Origin: Aestuariispira insulae
GTDB taxonomy: Bacteria; Pseudomonadota; Alphaproteobacteria; UBA8366; Aestuariispiraceae
Reading direction: 5' to 3'
Assembly: GCF_003385955.1 (NCBI RefSeq)
Contig: NZ_QRDW01000001.1
Span: forward strand, 789,893-853,892
Length of the DNA stretch: 64,000 bases
A program made the translations under genes and the position numbers. This document shows positions 26,476 to 35,784 of the stretch, piece after piece. Position 1 is the stretch's first letter. Each line of letters opens with the position of its first letter. The notes under the pieces are model-generated. The model saw only the letters and a program-made list of their open reading frames with translations. It was not told the DNA's origin and ran no database searches.

Positions 26476-27459
26476 TCAAACTCCGTGATACTCTTTGTAC
26501 CAGTTCACGAAATTCGGAATGCCCTTTGAAATCGGGGTCGACGGCTCAAAGCCGAAATCATTCCGGATCGCCTCGATATCCGCATAGGTCGCGGGCACAT
26601 CGCCAGCCTGCATCGGCTGGAAATCGCAATCGGCCTTGACCCCGGTCGCCTTTTCGATCTCACCGATCATATCCATAAGCTTTTCGGAGTTATTGTTGCC
26701 GATGTTATAGACCCGGTGAGGCGCCTTGCCCTCGGTTGCTTCCGGCGGATTATCCAAACAGGCAATCACCCCTTTGACGATATCGTCGACATAGGTGAAG
26801 TCGCGCATCATTTCGCCATTGTTGAAAACCGGAATCTTCTCGCCCTTCAACATTTTCGAGGTGAAAATATAGGCAGCCATATCCGGGCGGCCCCAGGGGC
26901 CATAAACGGTGAAGAAACGCAGGCCGGTCTGGGGAATCCCGTAGAGATGGGAATAGGCATGGCCCATCATCTCATCACTTTTCTTGGTTGCGGCATAAAG
27001 TGAAACGGGGGTATCCACCCGGTCATCCACGGAAAACGGCATTTTGGTATTGCCGCCATAAACGGAAGAGGAAGATGCATATACCATATGCTTAACACCG
27101 CCTTCCTTATGGCGGGCCAGTTCCAGGATATTCAGATGCCCTAGAATATTGGTCTCGATATAGGCGTGCGGGTTTTCCAGGCTGTATCGAACACCGGCCT
27201 GTGCCGCCAAATGAACGATCCGGTCAATATCCGGTCGTTCCTCAACCATCTTTTTCAGCGCATCCCGGTCAGTGATATCAACCTGGCGGAATTCAAAGCC
27301 GTTGCGCCCCACCAGGCGGTCACGCCGGGCATATTTGAGATTCACATCATAATAGTCATTCAGATTATCAATCCCGACGACCTTTTCTCCCCGGTCGAGC
27401 AGAAATTGTGAGACATGCATGCCGATAAAGCCGGCCGCTCCGGTAACGAGAACAGTCAT
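26476..27459 (-). CDS. NAD-dependent epimerase, UDP-glucuronate 4-epimerase type
   Basis: A 327-residue extended short-chain dehydrogenase. The NAD-binding GAAGFIGMHVSQ is at 7-18. The catalytic Ser/Tyr/Lys set is present: SSSSVYGGNTKMPF near 130-140, and YAATKKSDE with the Tyr-x-x-x-Lys near 155. LRFFTVYGPWGRPDM is the strong signature of the UDP-glucuronate/UDP-galacturonate 4-epimerase (LpsL/GAE) group. It would provide galacturonate for lipopolysaccharide or capsule. The epimerase subgroup is inferred; the substrate is not proven. No other polysaccharide genes are adjacent. Confidence 0.88.
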   Translation of the reverse strand: MTVLVTGAAGFIGMHVSQFLLDRGEKVVGIDNLNDYYDVNLKYARRDRLVGRNGFEFRQVDITDRDALKKMVEERPDIDRIVHLAAQAGVRYSLENPHAYIETNILGHLNILELARHKEGGVKHMVYASSSSVYGGNTKMPFSVDDRVDTPVSLYAATKKSDEMMGHAYSHLYGIPQTGLRFFTVYGPWGRPDMAAYIFTSKMLKGEKIPVFNNGEMMRDFTYVDDIVKGVIACLDNPPEATEGKAPHRVYNIGNNNSEKLMDMIGEIEKATGVKADCDFQPMQAGDVPATYADIEAIRNDFGFEPSTPISKGIPNFVNWYKEYHGV

Positions 27460-27849
27460 GTGATTTGATACCCAACCATCTGTTTTGCGGCCCCGCGATT
27501 CGCGACGCCAGGAAATCGCGCGGCGAAGATATAACCCGTGATCCCGGCCTCTGACAAGGATCTAGGCCGCCTTTCAAAACGCAATTCAGAAGACTGAAAC
27601 TGACTTTTACGTCAACGGAAAGTATGTTGACGCGGATTTTCCCGATTTATTCTGAAAGGCTTACCGCATTGCAGCAATAAAATTACCCGTCCTTGTAATA
27701 ATATTTCTTGCAGTTTAGGTCAGTAATGCTACCCTATTATTGAGTACGAAACAACGCATGGCTCCGCTATAATTCCAAGACAGGTGCATAGAAACATAAG
27801 GAAAAGCACCGGTTGGCCAACGGCCGCCATGACATCGGGAGAAGACGGG
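27460..27849. other. 390-base intergenic region with a possible ALDH relic
   Basis: The gap lies between the divergent epimerase and indolepyruvate oxidoreductase genes. Positions 27569-27655 read as an open frame encoding TDFYVNGKYVDADFPDLF and a stop. This closely resembles the N-terminal strand of aldehyde dehydrogenases, including the one at 18631. GCATTGCAGCAA at 27666-27677 resembles the PhaR-like sites near the pha genes. The rest has no recognised feature. Confidence 0.35.
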
Positions 27850-30800
27850 ATGAAACTCACCTCTGTTAGCCTGGAAGACAAATACACTCTGGAATCCGGA
27901 CGGATTTTCACCACCGGTATCCAGGCACTGGTCCGGCTGCCGTTGATGCAACGCGCACGCGATATCAAGGCAGGCCTCAATACCGCCGGCTTTATCTCCG
28001 GCTATCGGGGATCGCCGTTGGGCGGCGTCGACCAGCAGCTTTGGAAAGCACGGAAATATCTCGAAGAGAAAAATATCCTGTTCCAACCGGGCATCAACGA
28101 GGATCTCGCCGCCACCGCCGTATGGGGCTCCCAGCAAAGTCAGCTGTTTAATGACAGTGAAGTCGACGGCATCTTCGGCATCTGGTACGGCAAGGCTCCC
28201 GGTGTCGACCGAACCGGAGACGTGTTCAAACATGGTAATGCGGCAGGTTCTTCCAAACATGGCGGTGTCCTGGTCCTGGCCGGTGACGATCATACCTGCA
28301 AATCCTCCACACTTCCCAGCCAGACCGAATATGCCTTCATGGATGCCATGATGCCGGTCCTGGCCCCGGCCGGCGTGCAGGAATATCTGGACATGGGCAT
28401 TCACGGGATTGCGCTATCGCGCTATTCAGGCCTCTGGATCGCCTTCAAGACCCTGGCGGAAACGGTGGAGACCAGTGCCAGTGTTTACGTGGATCCGCAC
28501 CGTTTGCAGATCACCATGCCAACCGATTTCGAGATGCCCGAGGGCGGTTTGAATATCCGATATCCGTTCCCGCCACTGGAGCAGGAGCAGATGCTGCATA
28601 AATACCGTCTTTATGCCGCACTGGCTTATGCACGGGCCAACAAACTGAACCAGACGGTCATTGACGGCCCGAACCGGCGCCTTGGGATTGTTACCACCGG
28701 CAAAAGCTATCTGGATGTGCGCCAAGCCCTGGAAGACCTGCAGATCTCTGAAGAATATGCCAAGGAAATCGGCATCAGCGTCTATAAGGTCGGCATGGTC
28801 TGGCCGCTGGAACGCGAAGGCATCCGCAAATTTGCCGAAGGCCTGGAAGAGATCATCGTGGTGGAGGAAAAACGCGCGGTCATCGAAAACCAGCTCAAAG
28901 AACAGCTGTACAACTGGCGCGAAGATGTGCGCCCCCGCGTTGTCGGCAAATTTTCCGAAAAAGGCGAATGGATTTTGCCCTCCGCCGACGAACTGACCCC
29001 GGCAAGGATCGCACGTGTCCTGGTTGACCGCCTGCGTGGTATGAAAGACGGCACAACGGCGGAGATGGAATCCCATTTCGGCAACCGCCTTGGCTTCCTG
29101 GAGAGCAAGGAACAGCAGCTGTCCAAACGCTCCGCCTCAATCAGCCGCCTCCCCTTCTTTTGTTCCGGCTGCCCGCACAACACTTCAACCAAGGTACCGG
29201 AAGGGTCACGGGCCCTGGCCGGTATCGGCTGCCATTACATGGTTCAATGGATGGACAGGGACACAAACACCTTTACCCAGATGGGCGGCGAGGGTGTGAC
29301 CTGGGTCGGCCAGGCCAATTTCTCAAAAACAAAACATGTCTTTGCCAACCTGGGTGACGGCACCTATTTCCATTCCGGCCTGCTGGCCATCCGCCAGGCA
29401 GTTTCCGCCAAGGTCAATATCACCTACAAGATCCTTTATAACGACGCAGTCGCCATGACCGGCGGCCAACCGTTCGACGGGCCGTTGACCCCGTGGGACA
29501 TCGCCCGCCAGGTTCATGCCGAGGGCATCTCGAAACTGGTGGTGGTGACAGACGAACCGGAAAAATACGGTTCAGGCGATTTGTTCCCGCCCCAGACCAC
29601 GATCCATCACCGGCGCGAACTGGAAAAGATCCAGAAGGACCTGCGCGAAGTGCCCGGTACCAGCATCCTGATCTATGACCAGACCTGTGCGGCGGAAAAA
29701 CGCCGCCGCCGCAAGCGGGGCCAGTTCCCAGACCCGGCTAAGCGCGCCTTCATCAATGACGCGGTCTGCGAGGGCTGCGGCGATTGTGGCGAGGTTTCCA
29801 ACTGTGTCTCCATCGAGCCCAAGGAAACCGAATTTGGCCGCAAGCGCAAAATCGACCAGTCTTCCTGCAACAAGGATTATTCCTGCGTGGACGGTTTCTG
29901 CCCAAGCTTTGTCACTGTCCATGGCGGCAAACCACGCAAGGGCAGCGGTGCCGCCCAGGGGGCAGCCGACAAGGCCGGTGTGACCGATGTCTTTGAAACC
30001 CTGCCGGATCCGGTTCTGCCGAAACTGTCCAAACCCTACGGCATCATGCTGACCGGGGTTGGCGGCACCGGGGTTGTCACCATCGGCGCGATCCTGGGCA
30101 TGGCCGCCCATCTGGAAAACAAAGGCATCTCCATCCTCGACATGGCAGGCCTGGCCCAAAAAGGCGGCGCGGTCGCCAGCCATATCCGGATTGCCGCCAA
30201 CCCGGAAGACATCAATGCGGTCCGCCTGGCCGCCGGTGGCGCCAATCTGTTGCTAGGGTGTGACATGGTGGTCTCTGCCGGTTTTGATGCCATGGCCAAG
30301 ACCGACCGGGAATTCACCAAGGCCGTGATCAACACCCATGAGGTGCTGACCGGGGCTTTCACCACCAATCCGGACATGAAATATCCCGGCCAGGAATTGC
30401 GGGAAATCATCACCGATGGCGTCGGATCGGAAAACACCCATTTTGTTGCCGGAACCGAACTGGCCACCGCGTTGATGGGCGACACAATCGCCACCAACAT
30501 GTTCATGCTGGGATATGCCTATCAGAAAGGCTTCATTCCGGTATCAGAAGAGGCCATAACCGAAGCCGTCAAATTGAACGGAGTGGCTGTGGATTCCAAC
30601 CTGCGCGCCTTCCTCTGGGGCCGCCGGGCTGCCCATGACCAGGAAGCCGTCCGCAAGATCATCGCCGTTGGCAAGAAACCAAAAACCGTCATCGCCAAAG
30701 CAGACAGCCTGGAGGAGATCGTCGATCGCCGGGTTGCGGAGCTGACAGAGTATCAGAATGCCGCCTATGCCAAACGCTATGCCGGCCTGGTGGAGCGGGT

Positions 30801-31368
30801 AAAAGAGGCTGAAACCAAGCTTCGCCCCAACAGCGACATCTTGGCCAAAGCCGTCGCCCGATACTACTTCAAACTGATGGCCTACAAAGATGAATATGAA
30901 GTGGCGCGCCTCTTCACCAAGCCGGAATTCATGGAACAGGTGAAGGAAGCCTTTGAAGGTGATTTCAAACTGCGTTTCCATTTGGCCGCCCCGCTGTTGG
31001 CGGAACGCGATCCCAATACCGGCGCGCCGGTGAAACGGGAATACGGGGCCTGGATGCTCGGTGCCATGAAAATACTGGCGAAGCTGAAGGGATTGCGCGG
31101 CACCGCCTTCGATATCTTCGGCTATACACAAGAACGCCGGCATGAGCGTCAATTGATTGACAGCTATGAGCAAACCATCACCAAACTGCTGGACCATCTC
31201 AAACGGGACAATATCGACCTGGCCGCCGAGATCGCTGCTCTGCCGGAACAAATCCGAGGATTTGGTCATGTGAAGGAACGCCATATCCAGGATGTGAAGG
31301 CCAATGAAGAGGCATTGATGGCGCGCTTCCTCAACCCTGAAAAGAATATCGCCCGCGCCGCAGAATAG
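27850..31368 (+). CDS. Fused indolepyruvate ferredoxin oxidoreductase
   Basis: A 1172-residue single-chain member of the 2-oxoacid oxidoreductase family, the large fused form found in many proteobacteria. In order: an alpha-type pyrimidine/TPP-binding domain (about 1-400), a TPP pyrophosphate domain beginning at the FCSGCPHNTS motif (Cys438 and Cys441), a cysteine-rich ferredoxin-like insert (CEGCGDCGEVSNC from Cys640, then SSCNKDYSC), and the gamma domain from VGGTGVVTIGAILG at 737. It decarboxylates arylpyruvates from aromatic amino-acid breakdown to aryl-acetyl-CoA. The electron acceptor is not obvious. I choose ATG 27850 because GGGAGAAGACGGG precedes it. A very strong terminator follows. 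Confidence 0.93.
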   Translation: MKLTSVSLEDKYTLESGRIFTTGIQALVRLPLMQRARDIKAGLNTAGFISGYRGSPLGGVDQQLWKARKYLEEKNILFQPGINEDLAATAVWGSQQSQLFNDSEVDGIFGIWYGKAPGVDRTGDVFKHGNAAGSSKHGGVLVLAGDDHTCKSSTLPSQTEYAFMDAMMPVLAPAGVQEYLDMGIHGIALSRYSGLWIAFKTLAETVETSASVYVDPHRLQITMPTDFEMPEGGLNIRYPFPPLEQEQMLHKYRLYAALAYARANKLNQTVIDGPNRRLGIVTTGKSYLDVRQALEDLQISEEYAKEIGISVYKVGMVWPLEREGIRKFAEGLEEIIVVEEKRAVIENQLKEQLYNWREDVRPRVVGKFSEKGEWILPSADELTPARIARVLVDRLRGMKDGTTAEMESHFGNRLGFLESKEQQLSKRSASISRLPFFCSGCPHNTSTKVPEGSRALAGIGCHYMVQWMDRDTNTFTQMGGEGVTWVGQANFSKTKHVFANLGDGTYFHSGLLAIRQAVSAKVNITYKILYNDAVAMTGGQPFDGPLTPWDIARQVHAEGISKLVVVTDEPEKYGSGDLFPPQTTIHHRRELEKIQKDLREVPGTSILIYDQTCAAEKRRRRKRGQFPDPAKRAFINDAVCEGCGDCGEVSNCVSIEPKETEFGRKRKIDQSSCNKDYSCVDGFCPSFVTVHGGKPRKGSGAAQGAADKAGVTDVFETLPDPVLPKLSKPYGIMLTGVGGTGVVTIGAILGMAAHLENKGISILDMAGLAQKGGAVASHIRIAANPEDINAVRLAAGGANLLLGCDMVVSAGFDAMAKTDREFTKAVINTHEVLTGAFTTNPDMKYPGQELREIITDGVGSENTHFVAGTELATALMGDTIATNMFMLGYAYQKGFIPVSEEAITEAVKLNGVAVDSNLRAFLWGRRAAHDQEAVRKIIAVGKKPKTVIAKADSLEEIVDRRVAELTEYQNAAYAKRYAGLVERVKEAETKLRPNSDILAKAVARYYFKLMAYKDEYEVARLFTKPEFMEQVKEAFEGDFKLRFHLAAPLLAERDPNTGAPVKREYGAWMLGAMKILAKLKGLRGTAFDIFGYTQERRHERQLIDSYEQTITKLLDHLKRDNIDLAAEIAALPEQIRGFGHVKERHIQDVKANEEALMARFLNPEKNIARAAE

Positions 31369-31411
31369 GGCCATCGTGTATTGAGACCCCGACAGGGAGG
31401 TCTTCAAGGGG

Positions 31412-31458
31412 AAACAAACCCGGGAACGTCATACTCCGTTCCCGGGTTTGTTTTTTTT
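31412..31458 (+). terminator. Strong Rho-independent terminator
   Basis: A 16-17 bp stem, AACAAACCCGGGAACG pairing with CGTTCCCGGGTTTGTT. The loop is eight bases, and a run of eight T follows at 31451-31458. Confidence 0.92.
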
Positions 31459-31482
31459 GGAAAATCCGTCATGGGCGCTCCG

Positions 31483-31701
31483 TCATGCCGCTGCATGGTG
31501 GCAGCCGATCCGGAACCGGCCTGTGTCAGGCTTTCGCTCCCAAAAATGATCATGGATGGCAAAGACCCCGGTCTGCACCATCGGTTCTATGATCCCAATG
31601 CCCAGCGCCAGCATCAGATCCCCGGTCAGGGCATAGGCAACACCGGTCGCCACCGCCAGATGGGTGACGCCATAACTCACTGTTTTGGCCAGAAGGCGCA
31701 T
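31483..31701 (-). CDS. DUF2061 small membrane protein
   Basis: A 72-residue protein with two hydrophobic segments (about 8-24 and 28-46). It carries the DUF2061 pattern: RLLAKTVSYGVTHLAVATG, then GDLMLALGIGIIEPM, then HDHFWER. The function of DUF2061 is unknown; members are small inner-membrane proteins. The start at 31701 has GGGAGGGGTGAG just upstream, which is also the end of the preceding small gene (stop four bases before the start), so the two are translationally coupled. Confidence 0.82.
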   Translation of the reverse strand: MRLLAKTVSYGVTHLAVATGVAYALTGDLMLALGIGIIEPMVQTGVFAIHDHFWERKPDTGRFRIGCHHAAA

Positions 31702-31705
31702 GATC

Positions 31706-31888
31706 TCACCCCTCCCGCGCCGGCACGGTTTCCAGGAAAGGACGGTCAATGCCGCCCGGTATCGCACCATAGCCCTGTTCGCTAAGATATCCGAGGCATC
31801 CACAGGCGATATCATCCATCAATTGGCGCGATCCGGCCGCCGCCTCTCGCAATTTTGTCAGGCAAAAAAGATCATATTGGTCATTCAT
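31706..31888 (-). CDS. Small hypothetical protein upstream of the DUF2061 gene
   Basis: A 60-residue protein beginning MNDQYDLFCLTKL, with AAAGGAGAGCC in front of ATG 31888 (a strong ribosome-binding site). It is helical and rich in Asp, Gly and Cys (Cys9, Cys27, Cys29), and I do not recognise a family. Its stop lies four bases before the DUF2061 start. Good translation signals and coupling support a real gene. Confidence 0.6.
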   Translation of the reverse strand: MNDQYDLFCLTKLREAAAGSRQLMDDIACGCLGYLSEQGYGAIPGGIDRPFLETVPAREG

Positions 31889-32016
31889 GTCGGCTCTCCT
31901 TTCAACGCAAAGGTAAGCCGCCCCCATTAATCCTCAAAATTGATTTTAATGAGGGTTGTTTTCGTTTTTTCCGATTAATGATAATAACCAGGAAACCATT
32001 TTGTCGATGGCCGGGA

Positions 32017-32775
32017 TTAATAGCTTCCCGAAGCGTCGGCACTGGCCCGCGGAAGATAACGCCGGATAATCTGTTCTCGGCGGCCTGTTGCCCTGACCTG
32101 TTCGAAAGCATCCTGCCAGCTGGCGACGATTTGTGGATCGGCAGTTTTGGCAAAAACAAGATACAATTCGGCCTTTTTCAATCGGAAGACCGGTTTAATC
32201 TTATCGGACGCCATGCCGTTAATCCGTAATTGATAATAGGCGGACAGATCCGACAGATAAATTAGATCGACCCGCCCCATTGTCAGCATGACCAGTTGTT
32301 TGTCCGTTACGGTATAGGGCTGCAAATTTTGGAACCCGAGCGATTTCAAATAAACATGGGATCCGCCGCCATTTTGCACCAATATTGATCCAACATCCCG
32401 GGCCTCATCCAGGTTGTTGATCTCCATAGCAAACTGATCATTGCCGAACAGATAGTCCTGAACCTCAAACAACGGCCCGACCCATTGAAAATCTTCCTCA
32501 CGGGTTGGAAGACGGGTGGTCGAAAAAAGCGCAGTATCCGGATCGGTCAGCGCCTGTTGATAAGCCCGTTTCCAAGGCAGGATTCTGGCTTTGAACGGTA
32601 TCCCTAACATTTCTGACATGGCCCGGACCATGTCAGCGCCTATCCCCGTCAAACGCCCATCTTCCAGATAGTTGAATGGCGCATATTCTTCGGTCAGAAG
32701 ATTCACCCTGACTTGCGCTTGTGCAGGGGTTGCAATAGACAAACATACGGCAAAGAGGATGAACAAACGCGGCAT
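32017..32775 (-). CDS. Orphan periplasmic solute-binding protein (SBP_bac_3-like)
   Basis: A protein of about 252 residues with a signal peptide (PRLFILFAVCLSIATPAQA). The mature part is a polar amino-acid-type binding protein, with the opening strand VRVNLLTEEYAPFNYLEDG, GIGADMVRAMSEMLG and the ILPWKRAYQQAL helix. No transporter genes are adjacent. This kind of stand-alone periplasmic protein is common in marine alphaproteobacteria and Vibrio. It may serve a distant permease or a sensor. I choose ATG 32775 for signal-peptide shape. A similar gene stands at 34907 on the other side of the DUF4153 gene. Confidence 0.8.
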   Translation of the reverse strand: MPRLFILFAVCLSIATPAQAQVRVNLLTEEYAPFNYLEDGRLTGIGADMVRAMSEMLGIPFKARILPWKRAYQQALTDPDTALFSTTRLPTREEDFQWVGPLFEVQDYLFGNDQFAMEINNLDEARDVGSILVQNGGGSHVYLKSLGFQNLQPYTVTDKQLVMLTMGRVDLIYLSDLSAYYQLRINGMASDKIKPVFRLKKAELYLVFAKTADPQIVASWQDAFEQVRATGRREQIIRRYLPRASADASGSY

Positions 32776-32876
32776 CGGCTTCCATCGGTCACAATTCGAC
32801 AATTACGCCGTGATCATACTCTCCAAGCTGCAAAGAAATGCTTAACCGGTATGCCGGATCAAGCACCAGTCGTAAT

Positions 32877-34739
32877 CTAATCATCCAGCCAGCGCATATG
32901 ATGGATCATGTCGGACCGGACAAAACGCCGGCCGCCAATCACCAGATCGCGAATGCCGGATGGCTCGAGGGAATACCGCCCTTCTTCTACGTATCTCTTC
33001 AATTCCGGCCAGCTCCCGGCCCCTGTTTCAATTTGGCTGTCCGTTTCCTGATTGAACAGCTCCATATCAGAACCAAACTCCCATTTTCCAGAGCGTGTCC
33101 GAAGATAGACACTGGCCTCTGCCCCAGTGCCTGAATTGAAAAGAACCATATCCTCGGCGCCGTCTTCATTCATATCTTCCAGAAGGATGGCGCATCTGGT
33201 CTCAGTCGTCCCCTGTCGGACATAACAGTCTTCAAAACGCCATCCATGATAATCCAGCCACGCCCGGGCATCTTCTTCGGCAACAACCGCGTCTTTGGGG
33301 TAGATATCGATATAGTCGCTGACGAACAGCAAATCTTTTCGGCCCTTCCCATCCATGTCGGCAGGATGGTCCATCCTCATCCCGCCGAAATGGTTTTTAG
33401 TTTCTTCCGCCAGTGCCAGTTTTCTTTGAATGCGTTCGTTCGCCATCAGTTCCGGATCATCCTTGATCGATTGGAAGGCGGTTTGTCCCTCGGTCCCTAA
33501 ATCAGTCAACAGATGTTCGAAATCAAATTCCTCCGGAATCACTTCGCCGTTTTTCAACCGGGCCAGCTGATCACGCGCGCTCAGTCCATAAGGCTCTATC
33601 ACCGGCAGATGAACCACCAGGGCCACCAATGCCGTTCCCGCCGCCAGCAGCGGATTGAACCGGCAGACTGCGGTCATCCAATCCTGCTTTTTCCAAAGCA
33701 CCGCCCCGGCATAGGCCAGCCCGTACACAAACCCGCAGATTGCCAGCGCCATCATATAAAAACGGGCCGGGGTCCAGCCATGCTGTCCAACCCGCTCGCT
33801 CAGGGCCAGAACCGCCAGGATGCCCAGAACCGGCAACAGGATGTTGGCCAGCATGACCAACCACCCGGCCGGACGCCAGAACCGGTTTTCCTCTTGGCCG
33901 GTCTGGATCGCCGCATTTTCAAACAGAATCAGAAGAAACAGGGCCGATAGGAGGATCCGGGAAGCAAACTGGGTATCCCAAAGCCCCATAACGCCGGTGA
34001 AGGGAAGAGCACTGAGAAACAGCAGAATCATCCCGGCCAGCAAAGGGGTTAAGAAGCCGGACAGGATCGTAACCAGCTTCAGCATCACCTGAATGATGCC
34101 GGATTTTTCCCGGGCCATGGCCAGCCCCAGCGCAAAAAAAGCAGTGGAGAAAGGCAATCCGAACCAGGCTTCATCGATCAGATCACCAAAAAACGAAATA
34201 CCGATCATCCCAAACAGCGCAGCCAGCAAGGCCAGCAACAACCAACCCAAGCCGAGGAAGAACCCGGCAATCAATAATGTCAGCACATTGGTCCAGGCAT
34301 GAAGGAACAACGGTGCATAGGAAAAACGTGCAGGGCCTTTTTCCTGCTGTCTTTGAAAAAATGGCAGTGAGATCGCCGCCACCGCCAGGCAGGAGAGATA
34401 ATAGGCAAACTGAAATGTGCTGCCACCGTGGCTGCCGCGATAGGTGGCATTGGATATCAGGCTATCAAGACCGATCCAGGAAACCGAGAGATAATAGAGC
34501 CCCCCTAACAGCAATCCCATCCCTCCTGAGAAGGCCATGGCACTTTTCCAGGTTTTTCCATCCAGCACCAGCATGCAAACTGTCGGCGTGATCAGGAGGA
34601 ACAGGAAGGCTGTATCCTCCAGCAGGCGCATGGCAGGGTCGATCAGTCCACTTTCCCGCACCAGATAGATCGCAACCCCCTGTAGCAGGCCAAGCCCAGC
34701 CAGATAGAAACGGATCCCGCTGTCTGCATGATTGGTCAT
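32877..34739 (-). CDS. DUF4153 multi-pass membrane protein with Asp-rich soluble C-terminus
   Basis: A 620-residue protein. Residues 10-390 contain about twelve hydrophobic helices of the DUF4153 type. Residues 395-620 are hydrophilic. This tail has two loops rich in Asp and Gly, DMDGKGRKD near 460 and DMNEDGAED near 520. They resemble the calcium-binding loops of FG-GAP/VCBS propeller repeats and are each followed by a hydrophobic strand (LLFVSD, MVLFNS). DUF4153 proteins have no assigned function. The tail may face the periplasm. It lies about 100 bases before the solute-binding protein gene on the same strand. Confidence 0.8.
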   Translation of the reverse strand: MTNHADSGIRFYLAGLGLLQGVAIYLVRESGLIDPAMRLLEDTAFLFLLITPTVCMLVLDGKTWKSAMAFSGGMGLLLGGLYYLSVSWIGLDSLISNATYRGSHGGSTFQFAYYLSCLAVAAISLPFFQRQQEKGPARFSYAPLFLHAWTNVLTLLIAGFFLGLGWLLLALLAALFGMIGISFFGDLIDEAWFGLPFSTAFFALGLAMAREKSGIIQVMLKLVTILSGFLTPLLAGMILLFLSALPFTGVMGLWDTQFASRILLSALFLLILFENAAIQTGQEENRFWRPAGWLVMLANILLPVLGILAVLALSERVGQHGWTPARFYMMALAICGFVYGLAYAGAVLWKKQDWMTAVCRFNPLLAAGTALVALVVHLPVIEPYGLSARDQLARLKNGEVIPEEFDFEHLLTDLGTEGQTAFQSIKDDPELMANERIQRKLALAEETKNHFGGMRMDHPADMDGKGRKDLLFVSDYIDIYPKDAVVAEEDARAWLDYHGWRFEDCYVRQGTTETRCAILLEDMNEDGAEDMVLFNSGTGAEASVYLRTRSGKWEFGSDMELFNQETDSQIETGAGSWPELKRYVEEGRYSLEPSGIRDLVIGGRRFVRSDMIHHMRWLDD

Positions 34740-34906
34740 TTGGCTTCCCCCCGCAAAACACGTTAATTTCTGGCAACCTACTGTTGGAAGATGGCAAAAT
34801 CCAGGCAGAAGGTCCGCTGGGACTCACCTGTTATTTTTTTGTAAAATGAAACTTTGTCACCCTATGGTATCCTTTCCAGATTGGACGGTTATCTGAGATT
34901 TCTCTG

Positions 34907-35695
34907 ATGATGAAGAATTCCTTGAGATGCTTCTTAATGTGTCTAAGTATTTTGGTCGCGACTGCCGCCCAAGGGGCCGACCAAGCGCGGACGATCACCA
35001 TATCAACTGGTGAATACCCGCCCTATGCCTCAAAGGAATTCGTCCATTTCGGATTGGTCCCCCGCATCGTCAGTGAAGCCTTTGCGTCCGAAAATATCGA
35101 GGTCGAGTATCGATTTTTCCCCTGGGCCCGATCCTATGAATTGTCCCGGGACGGCATGGTGGATGCCACTGCCTATTGGTACTATTCCAAGGAGCGCCAG
35201 GCAGACCATATCTACAGTGATCCCCTGTTCGAAGACGTGATTGTCTGGTTTCACCGCAAGGATCTGGATTTTCAGTGGAAGAAGTTAGGAGATTTGACCG
35301 ACTACCGGATCGGTGCAGTAAATGGCTACACTTATACACCCGAATTCTATGCCTTGATCAAACAGGGAATCCTATCCGTGGAATTCGTCAACCGGGACCA
35401 ATTGAATTACCGGAAACTGGTGGGCGACCGGATCGATGCCTTTCCGGAAACCCTGGATACCGGGCTTTATTACATCCAGTCCAACCTGACACCGGCCCAG
35501 GCCGCGCACATCACCTATCACCCACAGCCATTTTCGAAAAAACGCACCTTTCTGCTGGCCCCACGGATAAAGCCAGAATCGGCTGAATTGATCCGTGCCT
35601 TCAACCGCGGCCTGGCCCGCCTTATAGCCGATGGCCGCTTCCAGCAATTCATCTCGGAATCACGTCTGGGCGGGTCTCTGCCGCCAATAAACTAA
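34907..35695 (+). CDS. Orphan periplasmic solute-binding protein (SBP_bac_3-like)
   Basis: A 262-residue protein with a signal peptide (cleavage after AQGA near residue 24). The mature domain opens with RTITISTGEYPPYASKEF, has VEYRFFPWARSYELSRDG and then the second lobe DYRIGAVNGYTYTPEF, the standard order of the polar amino-acid-binding fold. It is distantly similar to the protein encoded at 32017. No ABC permease or ATPase is nearby, and it is divergent from the DUF4153 gene. Ligand unknown. Confidence 0.82.
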   Translation: MMKNSLRCFLMCLSILVATAAQGADQARTITISTGEYPPYASKEFVHFGLVPRIVSEAFASENIEVEYRFFPWARSYELSRDGMVDATAYWYYSKERQADHIYSDPLFEDVIVWFHRKDLDFQWKKLGDLTDYRIGAVNGYTYTPEFYALIKQGILSVEFVNRDQLNYRKLVGDRIDAFPETLDTGLYYIQSNLTPAQAAHITYHPQPFSKKRTFLLAPRIKPESAELIRAFNRGLARLIADGRFQQFISESRLGGSLPPIN

Positions 35696-35784
35696 GATGG
35701 CCTCAGCTAAGATTCTGATTTTAAACATGAAAAACTGCGATATGATTATTTGAAAAAGAGCCATTGCCAGGAAGATGAGCGGCC

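Noticed and set aside
27610-27632. Inverted repeat CGTCAAC-N9-GTTGACG as an operator
   Set aside because: It lies inside the aldehyde dehydrogenase-like coding remnant (Val-Asn-Gly-Lys-Tyr-Val-Asp codons), so codon choice explains it.
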